Shown one piece after another: positions 47,195 to 59,193 of a stretch of DNA of 64,000 nt. Within the stretch, counting starts at the first letter, position 1. Each line of letters begins with the position of its first letter. The notes under the pieces are model-generated. The model worked only from the letters and a program-made list of their open reading frames with translations. It was not told the DNA's origin and searched no databases. The stretch comes from Salvia splendens. Taxonomy: Eukaryota > Streptophyta > Magnoliopsida > Lamiales > Lamiaceae. Location: the NCBI RefSeq assembly GCF_004379255.2, contig NC_056034.1, positions 40,778,887-40,842,886 on the forward strand, written 5' to 3'. A program made the position numbers and the translations under genes.

Positions 47195-48603
47195 GCTTCA
47201 AAGAACGTCAAGCTAAAGACGTTAACCAAGCGCTTGTTGGGAGGCAACCCAACATCGGTATCATTTTTCTCTTTTTGTTTTAGTTTAATGTGTTTTCTTA
47301 GTTTACTCATGTCCATACCGACTTTACAAACTTATTCTTAATTTAATTTTGAATAAGTTTGGGGGGATGAAGTGGTGGACCTTGAGTTTAGTTGTTTTTG
47401 CTTGTTTTTGTTAATTTTTTTTTAATAATCCCGGGGTGAATCTTGTCATGAGCATAACAAAGAAAATTTAGAAATACTCATGTTTAGGAACATCAGACCG
47501 AGTTGCCTACGATTAAATGTTTGTGTTGATTGAGTTGACTTGATGCATTGATTTGAAGGTTTAGTGAAAATGTGCATAAATAATGAATTGCTTGTTTGCC
47601 TTGAATCTTGCATAAACCTTGTGAGACTTGAGCCATAGATTTCTTCCTTGTGTGATTTATCTGTATTCATGTATTTGTTTCTAGAACTTGCTCCTAGTCT
47701 GCTTAAGTCTGCAAAGTGTTTATGATAAAAGAGGACGTTAGGCCATCCTTCTTAGCTACTTTATATATCCAAATTATTGACCTTACTCAAAATATTTTTC
47801 CTAGCTAACCATTTTGAGCCTTTAAAGCCTTTTTCTTTGAAAGCTAAATAAGGGGAATATTCATACACTCTTGAAGAAAGTTAGTTCATATCTAGTGAAA
47901 AGAGTCGGAGAGATAAGGTAGAAAGAAAAGTAGTGTGCTTACTTGTGAAAAGTGCATAGACATCTGTGGTTTGAATAAGATAATTGGTCGTGCACAAGAA
48001 AAAAAAAAGAGAGGATGTGCAAAAGAAAAAAAAAGGGAAAATAAAAAAAATCAAAGGAATTTGGGAAGTGAGAAGAAATTTAGACTAAGTCTAGAATTTA
48101 CTGAGATATGAATTGTTGGTGGGGTGCTAAGTTTGATGTAGTAGAAATTGATCACTTTTGCTATGTTTGGGTTTAGTCACTTTTTAGCCATATTTCCTCA
48201 CCTTACCAAAAAGCCTACATTATAACCTTAAATAAAGACCTTTCGGATTTTTGATTTTAATCACATAAAGTAGAGGAGAGATTAGACTTCGAGCAAGCCT
48301 ATGGTAAACTTTGCATGTTGCATGATCTGAGAGCATATACTTTTTCCAATATACACTTTGTGAGTGAGTGATAAACACACTTCTAAACACTTGTGAGCGC
48401 ATGTACTTCAAGTGATCAACGAGCTAGTAATGAAAATGCACTAATAAGCTTTGCTTGATTTGATTTGTATTCTTGTCAAACTCTTTATTTCTTGTTACAA
48501 TTTTTGAGGCAACTATGAAGTCTAGTTCTTAGCATCCGTGTTTCTTTATTAGTTTTTATCTTGTTTTGTTTGAGGACAAACAAATATGCAAGTTTGGGGG
48601 AGT

Positions 48604-50010
48604 TGACAAACTCATAATTTAGGATGGTGTTGTGGGTAATGAGATGGTGATTTTGATGATTTAAGGTGTTTAATTTAGGTTTTTATCCACACATACACTA
48701 ATTAGTGTTTTGACGAGTTTGTCGAGTGTTTGGAGCTAAAACAGGTGAAAATGACTTGAAAACGAGCTTGAAGGAAGAATCGCCCACTATATTATTCAAG
48801 TCATCCGCGCTTCAATGCGCGACTTTCGTATAATAGCCATAACTCTCTCATCGGACTCCGATGGGGGCGTGCAAGATACTCACGCGAAGCCCTTTCGAAG
48901 ACGAAGACAATGCTTTTGGAGGATTTCAGAGGAAACGCCCGACCGGGCGATTTTTATGGGGAAAACGCCCGACCGGGCGTTTTAGTCGCGAACTCCAGAA
49001 AGTTCGCCCGACCGGGCGTTTTGGCGACTTAAAATCGCCCGACCGGGCGATGTGTTCTGCGAGGCTTTACGTCTGTATTTCCGCCCCGGGTATAAAAGAG
49101 ACCGAGGGTTTTCGTCTCCCACATCTCAGAGCCTCCAATCCTTCTCCCTATCTACACTTCTTCCATTCCATCTTCCACACATAACTCATCCATCTTCCAT
49201 TGGAGCGGAGCTCTGCAGATCCAGGCAAGAAAAAGACTGAAGATTGAAGATTCAACCTTGGGTTTTATCAATTTCTTTCATGTCTATACTTTTATTTTTG
49301 TTTTTACTACTTGTCTATGAGTAGTTAAACATCATTTGTAGATTTTTTGGTGAAAACTATTATGAATATGTTTTGATTTATTGAATTGAACCTTTTTCTA
49401 GCTCTTGTGATTGTTTTGCTTGTTCTTGTGCTTTTATTGTTCTTTTGTCTGGCCAACTTTAGAACTATGTCCGTTTAACTAGATTAATCGAGAGATAGCT
49501 AGTTTTACGTGGTAAAAGGAACGAGTACAACACATAGGATTATCTGCACTCGAGAGAGGGGACCCTTTGTGAGGGCTTGAGTCTTAGGAACTTAAGGAGT
49601 TAGAATCTAATCTATTGGAAGGAGACTTTGATAGTTAGACTCTAATCTACTGGATAAGTGCACTCGAGAGAGGGCTTATCTGAAAATCGCGACTTTCCTA
49701 ATAATCCTGGAGACACATAAAGGTAAAGGTTCTGTGAGATTAATCATCACTAGGTCGTAGTAGTTGGATCCTAAAACTCTACTTTCTTTAGCCTGCTTTG
49801 TATTATTTTGTTTTATATTTGTTATATTTTTGTCTAGTTTATAAAACCAAAACCAAAACTCAGTGTCTCTAGATAGTATATGACGCTTAGTATATGATAG
49901 CCAGTTGCAATCTTATTCCCTGTGTTCGATATCCCGGTACTGACCTTTAGCTATACTAGTTCTACCCTGTAAACTTGCAGGTATTTTTAGTGCTAATAAA
50001 TAGTGCATCA
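48604..50010 (+). repeat. 3' LTR
   Basis: Near-identical to 45549-46960, with the same four hairpins and TATA box. Differences include AACAGG for AATAGG, CATCGGACTCC for CATCCGGACTCC, and shorter A, T and C runs. Confidence 0.92.
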
Positions 50011-50935
50011 TGACCCCAAAACACAACATCTCCATACCACCTTAAATTGTGACTTTGTCGAGTCCGAATACTTTTACCACCAACTTAGCAGTCAGGGGGA
50101 GAATAAGAACACAGACTCGCTAAGTTGGCTCCATACACCATCATCCTACCTATCCCAAACCCAAACCAAGTCTCAAACGAAGCCCTTACTCTCCAGTCCA
50201 ATGCCAGAATCTGCACTAGATGTCGGCCCGCCAGAAGAGGTTAGCATACCAGCCGAGCCGACCTCATCCAATGTAGAGCCAGAGAGGTTCAATGCTTCTA
50301 CCCCACCATCATCTCCGTCTTCAAATCCTGAGGTAAGCTCGAAACCCATAACAGTTCCCAAGTTAGTACTGACAGTGTGAGACAGGAAAACAGTGAGGCT
50401 CCACAGGAGGATCCAAGCGCGATAGATCGAGTGGATACTTACCACCCAGGAGTACCGGGTGTGTACCACAAAACGTACTCTCCAGATTGGCGGGGCGGAA
50501 ATCTAGATACTCAATAGCAAAAGCTGTTTCGGGGGCAATACATGGAGATGGCCCGGGCTTTCGAAGCAGCGCTATACGAAGAAAGTCATATTCCTCAGTC
50601 TTGGGAAGAGACGATGAAGCATTAGCACTGGAGAGAGGTCATGGAAGAAAGAAATGGATGCTCTAATTGAAAAATGATACAGGGGAAAAAATGTAACTTG
50701 CCAAAGGAAAGAAAACCTGTAAAGGTTTCAAAATGGGTGTTCACTATCAAACGACGGGCAGATGGACCAATCGAGAGATACAAAGCGAGATTGGTGGCAA
50801 AAGGATACACCCAGGACCTATGGATAGACTTTACGATGAACTTTATCTCCCATAAGCACAAGAGTACACGTTCGACCTTGTATGGCAACGTAGCAGCCGT
50901 AAAGACTGGCCATTACATCAGTTGGGATTGAGTTG
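50011..50935 (+). pseudogene. copia polyprotein remainder: integrase C-end and partial RT
   Basis: Continues the sequence broken at 45548: after a Ser/Pro-rich linker (SSTPPSSPSS type, to about 50380) comes SKWVFTIKRRADGPIERYKA with RLVAKGYTQ of the RT N-terminus. Homology stops near 50900, before the YVDD box. Stops and shifts occur around 50380, 50515 and 50620. No RNase H or 3' LTR follows. Confidence 0.78.
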
Positions 50936-51140
50936 AGTTGTAAGATTATTTTAGTCATAGGGGGTTAGTTATGACTAATTATCTCATTATTGTTCATTTA
51001 GGATTGAGTTGTGGGGTTGAATCTCATGAACCAAACACACTACAAATTTAATCTCGGATACAATATTGCAAACCGAATACCCCTTGATGTATTTTTGTGT
51101 TATATGTGATCATAATGGTATTTTTTTTAATTGGTGTTAG

Positions 51141-52259
51141 GAATTCCATGTGCCTATACAACTGCCTTGCAAGGTATATCAAGATACACTAAGACCATTC
51201 ATGAAAATGGATGTGCTTCGGTGAGCTGCCCCGATAATCGTGGGTTTGGACGGGCCGAGGCCATTGCTCGTCAGGCTGATGCAACAGTGTTGGTGGTGGG
51301 TCTTAGCCAAGCGATCGAGCGTGAATTCCTCGATCGGAATGGGCTTCTTTTGCCGGGTCACCAACAAGAGCTTGTGTCAAGGGTGGCTAGGGCCTCCAAA
51401 GGCCCAGTTGTATTGGTCCTAATGTCTGGTGGCCCAATTGATGTCACATTTGCTAAAAATAACCCGAAAATTGGCGGTATTATATGGGCCGGGTACCCAG
51501 GACAAGCCGGGGGTACTGCGATTGCTGATGTTATATTTGGGATGACCAATCCAGGTAAATATATACATATTTTATCTACCTTATATACTATTTGATATGT
51601 TATATACCAAAATATATGTGTGATTTAATTTTTTGAAATCTATAATTTTAGGAGGGAAATTGCCTATGACATGGTACCCTCAAGCTTATTTAGCAAAGGT
51701 GCCTATGACGGATATGTCGATGCGCGCTGACCCAGGAAGGGGCTATCCGGGCCGGACCTATCGGTTTTACAAAGGTCCAACTGTTTATCCATTTGGGTTT
51801 GGGCTAAGTTACACCAATTTTAGACAAACATTAGCCCATGGCCCAACAAAAGTGTTAGTCCCTTATACAAACTCAAACACGGTCAAGAACAACACTATGA
51901 TCATGAGCAATGGAATTAGAGTTTCAAGCACAAATTGTGATGCTCTAAGCTTAGGGTTTCATGTCAACGTTGAAAATGTCGGTGATATGGACGGGACACA
52001 CACTATGATGCTTTTTGCGTCCTCCCCATCCGCGGGAGGGTTTGGGGACGAGAAACGTTTGGTGGCATTCGAGAAGGTTCATGTGGTGGCCGGAGCTAAG
52101 GAAAGCATAAAGATTAATCTTGATCCGTGCAGTCATTTGAGCGTCGTGGATCGATTTGGCATCCGAAGGGTTCCAATGGGTGAACATAGTCTTCACTTTG
52201 GTGAAGATCTTAAACATACCATTCTACTCCACAATGATGTGGAGGAAATCAAGTATTGA
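51141..52259 (+). pseudogene. GH3 beta-xylosidase/arabinofuranosidase, C-terminal exons only
   Basis: Plant GH3 beta-D-xylosidases act in the wall on xylan and arabinan side chains. Exons 51141-51554 and 51652-52259 have good borders (GTTAG acceptor; CCAG/GTAAAT donor; TTTTAG acceptor). The second domain is intact: [35 protein letters not shown] (general acid/base region), [58 protein letters not shown], then the fibronectin III-like end. Roughly 340 of about 770 residues are present. The N-terminal barrel with the nucleophile Asp and the signal peptide are absent; upstream is copia sequence. No stop or shift in what remains, so a very long upstream intron or misassembly is not excluded. Confidence 0.85.
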
Positions 52260-52790
52260 TAAATTAAAGTCCAAAGGTTTGGTATTGATAAAATTAAATA
52301 TTGTGAAAGCAATTGTCAACCATTACATTTCAATACAATAGTTTGCAAGTGTAAAAAAATGTATTGGGTATTTATTTCGAACGAAATTAATAATATTTTG
52401 TTTGGCTATATATTTTCAGTGTTTTATATTGGATAACGTTTCTTCTAATGGATGGTGTTATATTTTTACCTTATTTACTGCTATAATAAATGCATAGATA
52501 AATGAAGAAAAGGTTAATATCATGTTGTAACGCTATTTGCAATTGTTCATGAACGGTATATATAAACCGATATTATACCATATATTTAGCAGCATTAATT
52601 AACTATATTGTCATATTATAGTCATTATCAGTCGAGAAACGGTCATAATTGACTAATTATAATACTTAAAGGAACAAATTAGTTATTTAGAAAGCGGGCC
52701 CCGCACACAATAACTACTTTGTATGGGCATTTTTGGGAGAATTTGGTTTTTATTATTTCTGTTTGAATATGGAATATTTCTTATATAGTA

Positions 52791-52989
52791 CTCCCTCCGT
52801 CTCATAATAGATGACACACTTTCCTTTTTAGTTTGTTCCACAAAAGATGTCACATTTCTTTATTTGGAAAAAGCTCTCTCTCACATTGATATAAACATAT
52901 TATTTTCTCTCTCCACCTAACACACAACAACATCACCTAAAATCTCGTGTCGATCTCCAAGTGTGTCATCTGTTATGGGATGAAGAGAG
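52791..52989. mobile_element. Stowaway-type MITE, copy 2
   Basis: 199 bp; left end CTCCCTCCGTCTCATAATAG, right end (reverse complement) CTCTCTTCATCCCATAACAG, with TA on both sides (52789-52790, 52990-52991). It is the same family as 620-823. Confidence 0.85.
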
Positions 52990-52991
52990 TA

Positions 52992-54060
52992 ATATGTTTA
53001 GATATTAGATTCAATATGCATTTCCGAACTTAAAAAATTTTCAATGTAAAATGTGCTTTATGTAGGGTATTTATATTACATGAGTAGTTTATTTGTATTC
53101 TAAATTAATCGCGATTTAGCAAAAAATATCCTGATTATTGATGATTACAACTAACAAACACACAAAATTAAATGGATAAATACGAGTAGATCTAAACAAA
53201 ATAATAGTACGATATAAAAGTTTGTGTAGATGAGGTGTGGGTTGGAAGAAGATTAGGTTGTCCAAAAATTGTAGGGTTCGTGTTAGACTAAGGCTTCAAT
53301 TGATGTTGATATTCTAACTACATATAAGCCAATATAAACATCAAAGGATGGATCATGGAGGTATACTTTGCTATGAATAAATTACGAAATAAATCACGAA
53401 GATAGTCAAATTCTTCCATTCCACACATTCCAAAATTTAAAACTAAATGACGAAACAAATTTTCTCAATGATCTCATCTTTTTCTTTTTAGCAAATTATT
53501 GGGCAATGTGGCAGCTAGTTTAAAATATGTGGGCAAAACGTCATTTTGAGCTTAATTAGATGTTATCATTTTTCCCAACATCGTTTTAAACACGTGTTTA
53601 AACCGGTTGCTATATCAGCGCGTAATTCATCAGAAAATGAAAGAATGGCCGTGAAAGTGTGATGTACGGAGTATTACAATTTGATCACTTTGCAGATTTC
53701 GAAAAGTGTGATGTATTAGAATTTGATAATTTTTCGTGATTAATTTGACAATTTGCCTGTTATAATCCAAATTAATTATATATGTCCGTCTTTAATTTAT
53801 GGATTTATTTGCAACTCAGAGTGGATGCAAAAATGATTACTCCACTTTTTAAATGACAAAATACATACGGAGTATTTATATGTAGAGAGTAATTAGACAT
53901 TTAAATATGCGGATATGCCGCATATTATACGCATACATTTGTTCGTGTTTATTAAATTAATTAAACTACCATTTTATTAGAAAAATAATTAATTAAAATA
54001 CCATTCACGTCTAATATTGTCTTACCCTTTTAACTCAAGTCTTAACAAACCCGCCTACAC
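52992..54060. other. AT-rich DNA and endosulfine gene promoter region
   Basis: No gene is seen. Near the 3' end TTGTATATATGTGTG (about 54065) may serve as TATA. A C/T-rich leader follows, with a possible 5'-UTR exon ending ATCAAG/GTAATG near 54145. Confidence 0.5.
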
Positions 54061-54404
54061 ACACTTGTATATATGTGTGTTTGTTTTATTTGTTTCGTCT
54101 CTCTCTTCTCACTTTGCTTGCTTCTCTACTTTCCTCCACATCAAGGTAATGCCGATTCTCTTCTTCTTTCTCAATTTTTATTTTTAAATCTATAATTTTT
54201 TTTCGTTTTTGACAGTATGGTTGGATTTTCCTCTTGTTATTGAGATTCTTTTTTACTAATTTCAACTATTGAAAATAAAATAAGAATTAGGCCTTATATA
54301 TTTTGTTCCCAATGCCCATTTCTCATAGCTCCTCTGTTTCTATATTATTTCTTCACCCTCTCTCTCTCTCTCACACACACACAAAGAAATAACCAGACAG
54401 TCTC

Positions 54405-56647
54405 ATGGAGGATTACAACAGAAGTGAAGATGACAATGCTTCTTCCCAACACCATGAGGTAATTTTTTTTTTACAAAATTCTCCATATTAAAAGTACTTT
54501 TTAATTATCATGTTTCATCTCATTGGCGTGTTACGATTCTTACTATGATTGTGTCACATCTAAAATACTGTTTTTCAATTGGGAGGTTATAATAAAGCTT
54601 CAAACACAATATACAAAAGGTAATTAAATTGCCAATTAATCGATATTTATTTGTAGAATTGTGGTAGGATTTTTCCTAGCTGATTTATTATTGAGATATA
54701 ATTTAGTTTTATAGAATAGGATTAATTGATGTAATATGCGTACTTGCTATATAACCTATATTTACATGCATCACGTGAAAAAATCATCTAAACTCTCACA
54801 TTTGTGTGTAAATGCAAAACATTAATATATTAATACATGTAATTGTGTTATGTAAAAGTTAAAGTACATTACAAATTTACAACATCAATAGTGATATAGA
54901 ATATTATCATTAGCACATTTTCTAGGGAATATTTGAACCTTTTCAAATAGTGAAAAATAATCAAATAAAGATATTTTTTTTCCTTGTTTTTTTATTTTTT
55001 GAGGGCTTCACGTGCAATATGGTCTACCTCTAGCAACATATAGTGGTCCATAAATTCGATAGTTCAATTTTGAGTTATTTGATTGTTACAAGATAGCATT
55101 TTTTGGCCACTCACTCTTTAGGATTTAATTCATTTAAAAACACTCGATTATGTATTTAAATTATTGTCGGCCTAGATTAGTTGCATTTGATTTATTTTGA
55201 TGGTGGTTAGCTTGTCAACTAATTAATGTAAGCACTCCAAAACTCCAATTAAAAAAAAAGTAAACTACTTTAGATTTTATCTATGGTCTATGGTCTATGA
55301 CTCTATAAGTCACTGTGATATTAATTTTTATTAATGGAATTTTCGCACTTGATATTCCTAACTAATAAAATACTACAAATTGTGTTGGACTTATCGCATT
55401 TAAAAAGACTAAGAAATTAAGACAGTCAATTTAGGTTATATACTTGAATTTAGAATAGAATATTCGTAGCCTAATTTTCCTTTTTCCACAATTGAAGTCA
55501 AATTGAGTTAGGCAGGAACGGTGAAGCTCAAACACACCTAACCCTAAATTAAATTTTTAATTCCAATATAGGATGTTAGGCTATTTATATTGTCATGAAT
55601 TTTACGTGTTAGCCGATAAAATTGGTAGTTTGGTCACGTGAAATAATTTATTATACGGAGTATTTGATATTTTCTTTAATGTCAGTCAGCAACAGTTGAT
55701 AAGAAATATGGTGGACTTGTTCCAAAAAAGAAGCCTCTAATATCTAAGGTAAGTACTTTTATTTTAAAATAATAATGATATTACTAAATTATGATTGTCA
55801 TTTTAGATAGACTCGAAATAAACAGAGCTATTTGTATTATTTTTGTATCATTTATACCCTTCCTAATTAAGGGACTGCTATTTATTTTGTAAATATATAC
55901 TATGATTATTTAAATTGTTATTCTATTTATTTATTCTATGTTACATTTGAGTGTATAATTGTTTTCTAAAATATTTTGTACCTCTTACTACGCTCTTTTT
56001 TAGGCTTTATAATTAAAAGGGTTTTGACTTTTATAATTAAAATAAAATAATTAATAATTTCCTCCTATATACAGGACCATGAGCGGGCTTTTTTTGACTC
56101 GGCAGATTGGGCTCTATGCAAGGTAATTTGTTTCAATTAATGAGAATAATTTAGGAAAAGAAAACAAAATCTAATTAAAAAGGAGTTAGACAATTAGAGT
56201 AATTAAATATTTACACATATCCATCTCCTGTTATTTTATTATATTTATGTTTTTTGGATACGATTGCCAGCAAGGTGCAGGAATTGATCAAAAATCAACA
56301 ATTGCTATCGAGACCTTGCGACCAAAATTAAAGGTATGATTAAGCATTTTAGTATTTTGACAAGGAAAAAAAAAACTGAAAATGTCACAACATTTGAACT
56401 TATCTTTCAATAATGTCATGTTTTTTTTAATTTTCTACCAAATTGGTACCTATATTTGTAATTTTTCCATTATAGTCACGACGTCAAATTTTGATGTAGC
56501 AAGATTTAGTACGAAGTTTCTATTTTCAAGTGATTTAAATTAGAAATAATAAAAGTTATATTTAACCTGCTAATTTATGTAAAATGATTTTTGCAGAAAA
56601 CTCCTCATCAGCAATTGCCTCCACGAAGACCTGCTTGTACATCTTAA
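54405..56647 (+). CDS. Endosulfine/ARPP19-like PP2A-B55 inhibitor
   Basis: Exons 54405-54458, 55686-55748, 56075-56122, 56271-56333 and 56597-56647 have GT-AG borders, all in phase 0, giving 92 residues with no defect. The start MEDYNRSEDDNASSQHHE follows a CT/CA-rich leader. The core KYGGLVPKKKPLISKDHERA and FFDSADWALCKQGAG matches the plant endosulfine family; FDSADW holds the Ser that, in animals and yeast, Greatwall kinase phosphorylates to turn the protein into an inhibitor of PP2A-B55. The C-end TPHQQLPPRRPACTS is typical. Relative to the usual plant WALGKQG this copy has WALCKQG, and the middle (IDQKSTIAIETLRPKLK) is a little unusual. Regulation is not visible from sequence. Confidence 0.88.
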
Positions 56648-57180
56648 TTAATTGCCAGTCGTTCTGTATTTAATTTCTATACAATATATACACTACGATA
56701 TATGCTTTGGAAAAATATTATTCAGTCGCAATTTGCACAGATTGTGGGCCTATTTTGTTATTCAATACTACTATGTTCTATTTCACATAATTTAAAAATG
56801 AGAATTGATTGAAGAAGTCCATTAGAAAAGAATGTCACCAAGAATCAACCGATGACATTACATGATATCAATACTAATTAGAAGTGTCAAAATAGACCTT
56901 ATTAAAATGGTAATAGTATAAAAATTTTCATACTGATGTTACTAGAACTTTTACATGGAATCGTGTTTGGTCAAACGACTTTGACTAATAATAAATGTTA
57001 CAAGACATTTAATTTTGTGAAATTAAATGCAATAGCGTCGATCTACGTTCCGAGTAGATGACCGTAGCATATTCATTTTCTCAAATCTGATTCCCGATTA
57101 GTGAGAAATAATATATTAAAGTTAATCACAATAAAGCTAGAAATGAGCTATGAGAAAAACTAAGGGATTAATTAACTGAG
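56648..57180. other. Intergenic, nothing recognised
   Basis: AT-rich 3' flank of the endosulfine gene. No gene or clear repeat was identified. Confidence 0.5.
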
Positions 57181-57897
57181 TGTTAATTATCCCACATCGG
57201 GGATGATAAACTTCTTTGATGAAGTATTTAATAAGATGAATTATTATGTGTAATAATTATCGTGGAATAAGATAGGTGACAGGGCACACACGCGCGCGCC
57301 GCCGCCCGCGAGCCGCGCACCGTGCCCCGGGTGCCTTGGATCTTGGCCATTGGTCTTTGGGCTGTTCTTTGGAGCTGGTCGTTGAGCGTGGTTCAAGCCC
57401 ACCAGTTGAGCGTGGTATGTCTGTTGACTCCAGCAACCTAGTTGAGCGTGGTATGTCTGTTGACTCCAGCAACCCCTGCGGGTGAACTTGGCCTATAAAT
57501 AGGCATGCATCCATTGCATTCAAGATACAACAAACTCAAGCATTCTTGCATACACGCTCTCTCCCTCTCTGCATAATCTTTCCGTCGAAGCTCTGCCCCC
57601 GCCTTACTCCTGTTCGCCGGAGCTCTGCTGCTAGCGGTGCCCTCCTCGAAGCTCTGCCCCTGCCTTACTCCCGTTCGCCGGAGCTCTGCTGCTAGCGGTG
57701 CTGCTACTTCAGAGACGAAGCCATTTTATCTTTGGGGACGACACACCAATCCGAGAGCACTACCGAGACGTATCTCGTCTTGCAGAAAGAGGACTTCTCG
57801 ACTCGGCTTACCGTTTTCCACAAGCTTTTCCGTGTAATTTTTCAGTTGTTTTTGTTTAATTTTCTCCTTATTTTTTCCGTGTAATTTTCGTCCGACA
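57181..57897 (+). mobile_element. Probable solo LTR of a copia-type element
   Basis: Starts TGTTAATTATCCCACATCGG, a start seen in many plant copia LTRs. It carries CCTATAAATAGGC (about 57491) and a GC-rich upstream region (GCGCGCGCCGCCGCCCGCG). It contains two internal tandem duplications: GTTGAGCGTGGTATGTCTGT twice (about 57405 and 57439), and AAGCTCTGCCCC..CTGCTAGCGGTGC twice (about 57588 and 57648). The right edge near GTCCGACA is a guess, and no 5-bp duplication was confirmed. Confidence 0.55.
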
Positions 57898-58208
57898 AGA
57901 TTGTATCTCAATTTCAACATACATTACGTCTATTGGCATCACCTTACCAAACTTCAGTATATTGCATTATTAAAATCTGCTATTTCACAGAAATTATCCA
58001 TATATTATGCGGATTATAGTACCATAATTATTTTTAACAAAAATTTAGCATGCCAAAACATTACTTATTTGAAAACATGTTGCCATAATGTAAAACGGTT
58101 GAATATGGATCTGAAATTAAGTAAATTAGTCCATAACCCTTTTGTTATGGGTTTATGTTTTCCGTCTTAACTATGATTTGCTCTTTATTATATATTTCTA
58201 AAGATATA

Positions 58209-58452
58209 CTCCCTCCGTTCCATAGTAGTGGAGTAATTTTATCATTTTAATACGTTCCATAGTAGTGAGTCATTTTCTTTTTTATTAAAAGTCAACAAAT
58301 TTCTTCTCACTTACTTTTTCCTCTCTCTTAATTTATTTTCTCTACTTTTTCTTCTCCTCTACTTTATTATCTTTTTATTTAATACATTACACATTTTTTT
58401 CTTAATCTCCATGCCGGAAAGAAATGCCTCCACTACTATGAAACGGAGAGAG
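58209..58452. mobile_element. Stowaway/mariner-type MITE, second family
   Basis: 244 bp; left end CTCCCTCCGTTCCATAGTAG, right end (reverse complement) CTCTCTCCGTTTCATAGTAG, with TA at 58207-58208 and 58453-58454. A GTTCCATAGTAGTG word is repeated inside the left arm. Confidence 0.87.
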
Positions 58453-58634
58453 TACTTCCTAGCATGGCTATAATCAGGAGTATATCTATTGCTTATAGTA
58501 TAGTGTTATTCTCTCATGGTAAATTGCATAAAAAACATAAAATAATTTTTTTGATCTGTTATTGTCTCCAATTGTTGTATTGAACTAAGTAAACAATTCG
58601 TGTGTTCATCTCATTTATATGAGTTCAAGAAATC

Positions 58635-59052
58635 AAGATGTAAGATTGTTGTGGAGAAGTTCGACAAATTTGATTTCGGCTTTTTGGAAGATGCGGATTG
58701 AGGATCACTTGTATGGTAAAGATATATATTAGCCCCTAAAATCCAAATCTGGAAAGATGAAGCAAGTAACGTGGGAGATGCGGGATAGAGAACATTGGAG
58801 GATGTTGCGTATTACGCGACTACATCAACATCGACAAAGGGGATGATGAAAACATTGGAGGAGATGTATCAGAAATCATCCACAATGAACAATGTATATT
58901 TGATAAGATGATTGTTTAATCTGAGAATGATCAAAGGGAAAGCCGATGCATCAACATCTGAATGAGTTCAACATGGTCAATGTGCAATTGAACTCAATTG
59001 GTATTAAATTCATTGAACTCAATTGGTATTAAATGCAACATGCGCTCTAATG
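58635..59052 (+). pseudogene. Degenerate copia gag relic
   Basis: Scattered frames give VEKFDKFDFGFWKMRIEDHLYG, then remnants corresponding to an EEMYQKSS segment and HLNEFNMVNVQLNSIGIKF. These follow the order of UBN2-type copia gag (F-W-x-x-x-M-x-x-x-L, then H-L-x-x-F-N). Several stops and shifts are present and no other element parts adjoin it. It is a different family from the gag at 59591. Confidence 0.65.
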
Positions 59053-59193
59053 TTGTTATCGTCCTTGTCAGAGAGTTGGGTTAGCATGCTAACAACAGTT
59101 AGCAATGCACAAACGAAAAACTAACCTTTAACAGATAGAGGAATACGCAAGTGTCGGGTCTGCAGGTCCAATCTAGGTTGATTGTATATAACA

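Larger units (their letters stand above)
45549..50010 (+). mobile_element. Non-autonomous Ty3/gypsy-type LTR element (LARD-like), young
   Basis: LTRs 45549-46960 (1412 bp) and 48604-50010 (1407 bp) begin TGACAAACTC and end TAGTGCATCA, with TGACC duplicated outside (45544-45548, 50011-50015). A primer site TGGCGCCGTGGCCGGGGA (46967) resembles the Asp-tRNA type site of Athila/Tat gypsy elements with one change. The 1.64-kb interior lacks gag and pol but keeps the 3' block seen in those elements (GTTGGGAGGCAACCCA near 47240, TTTGAGGACAAACAAA, purine tract AGTTTGGGGGAGT just before the 3' LTR). The LTRs differ by about five substitutions plus several one-base run-length changes, so insertion is recent. 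Confidence 0.92.
40390..50935 (+). mobile_element. Decayed Ty1/copia element hosting two nested insertions
   Basis: In order: a probable 5' LTR tail with CTATAAAAGG (about 40563); primer-binding-type TGGTATCAAAGTAGG at 40666 (initiator Met tRNA type); a hAT element; gag; protease/integrase; a gypsy-type LTR element; and the remaining integrase/RT coding sequence to about 50935. The RT is cut off and no 3' LTR is found. Removing the hAT (40709-42692) and the LTR element (45549-50010) with one target copy each rejoins the copia sequence. Confidence 0.85.

Noticed and set aside
50936..51120. Repeated GGATTGAGTTG words as a MITE or the missing copia 3' LTR
   Set aside because: No TG..CA boundaries, no match to the sequence before the primer site at 40666, and no inverted ends I could define.
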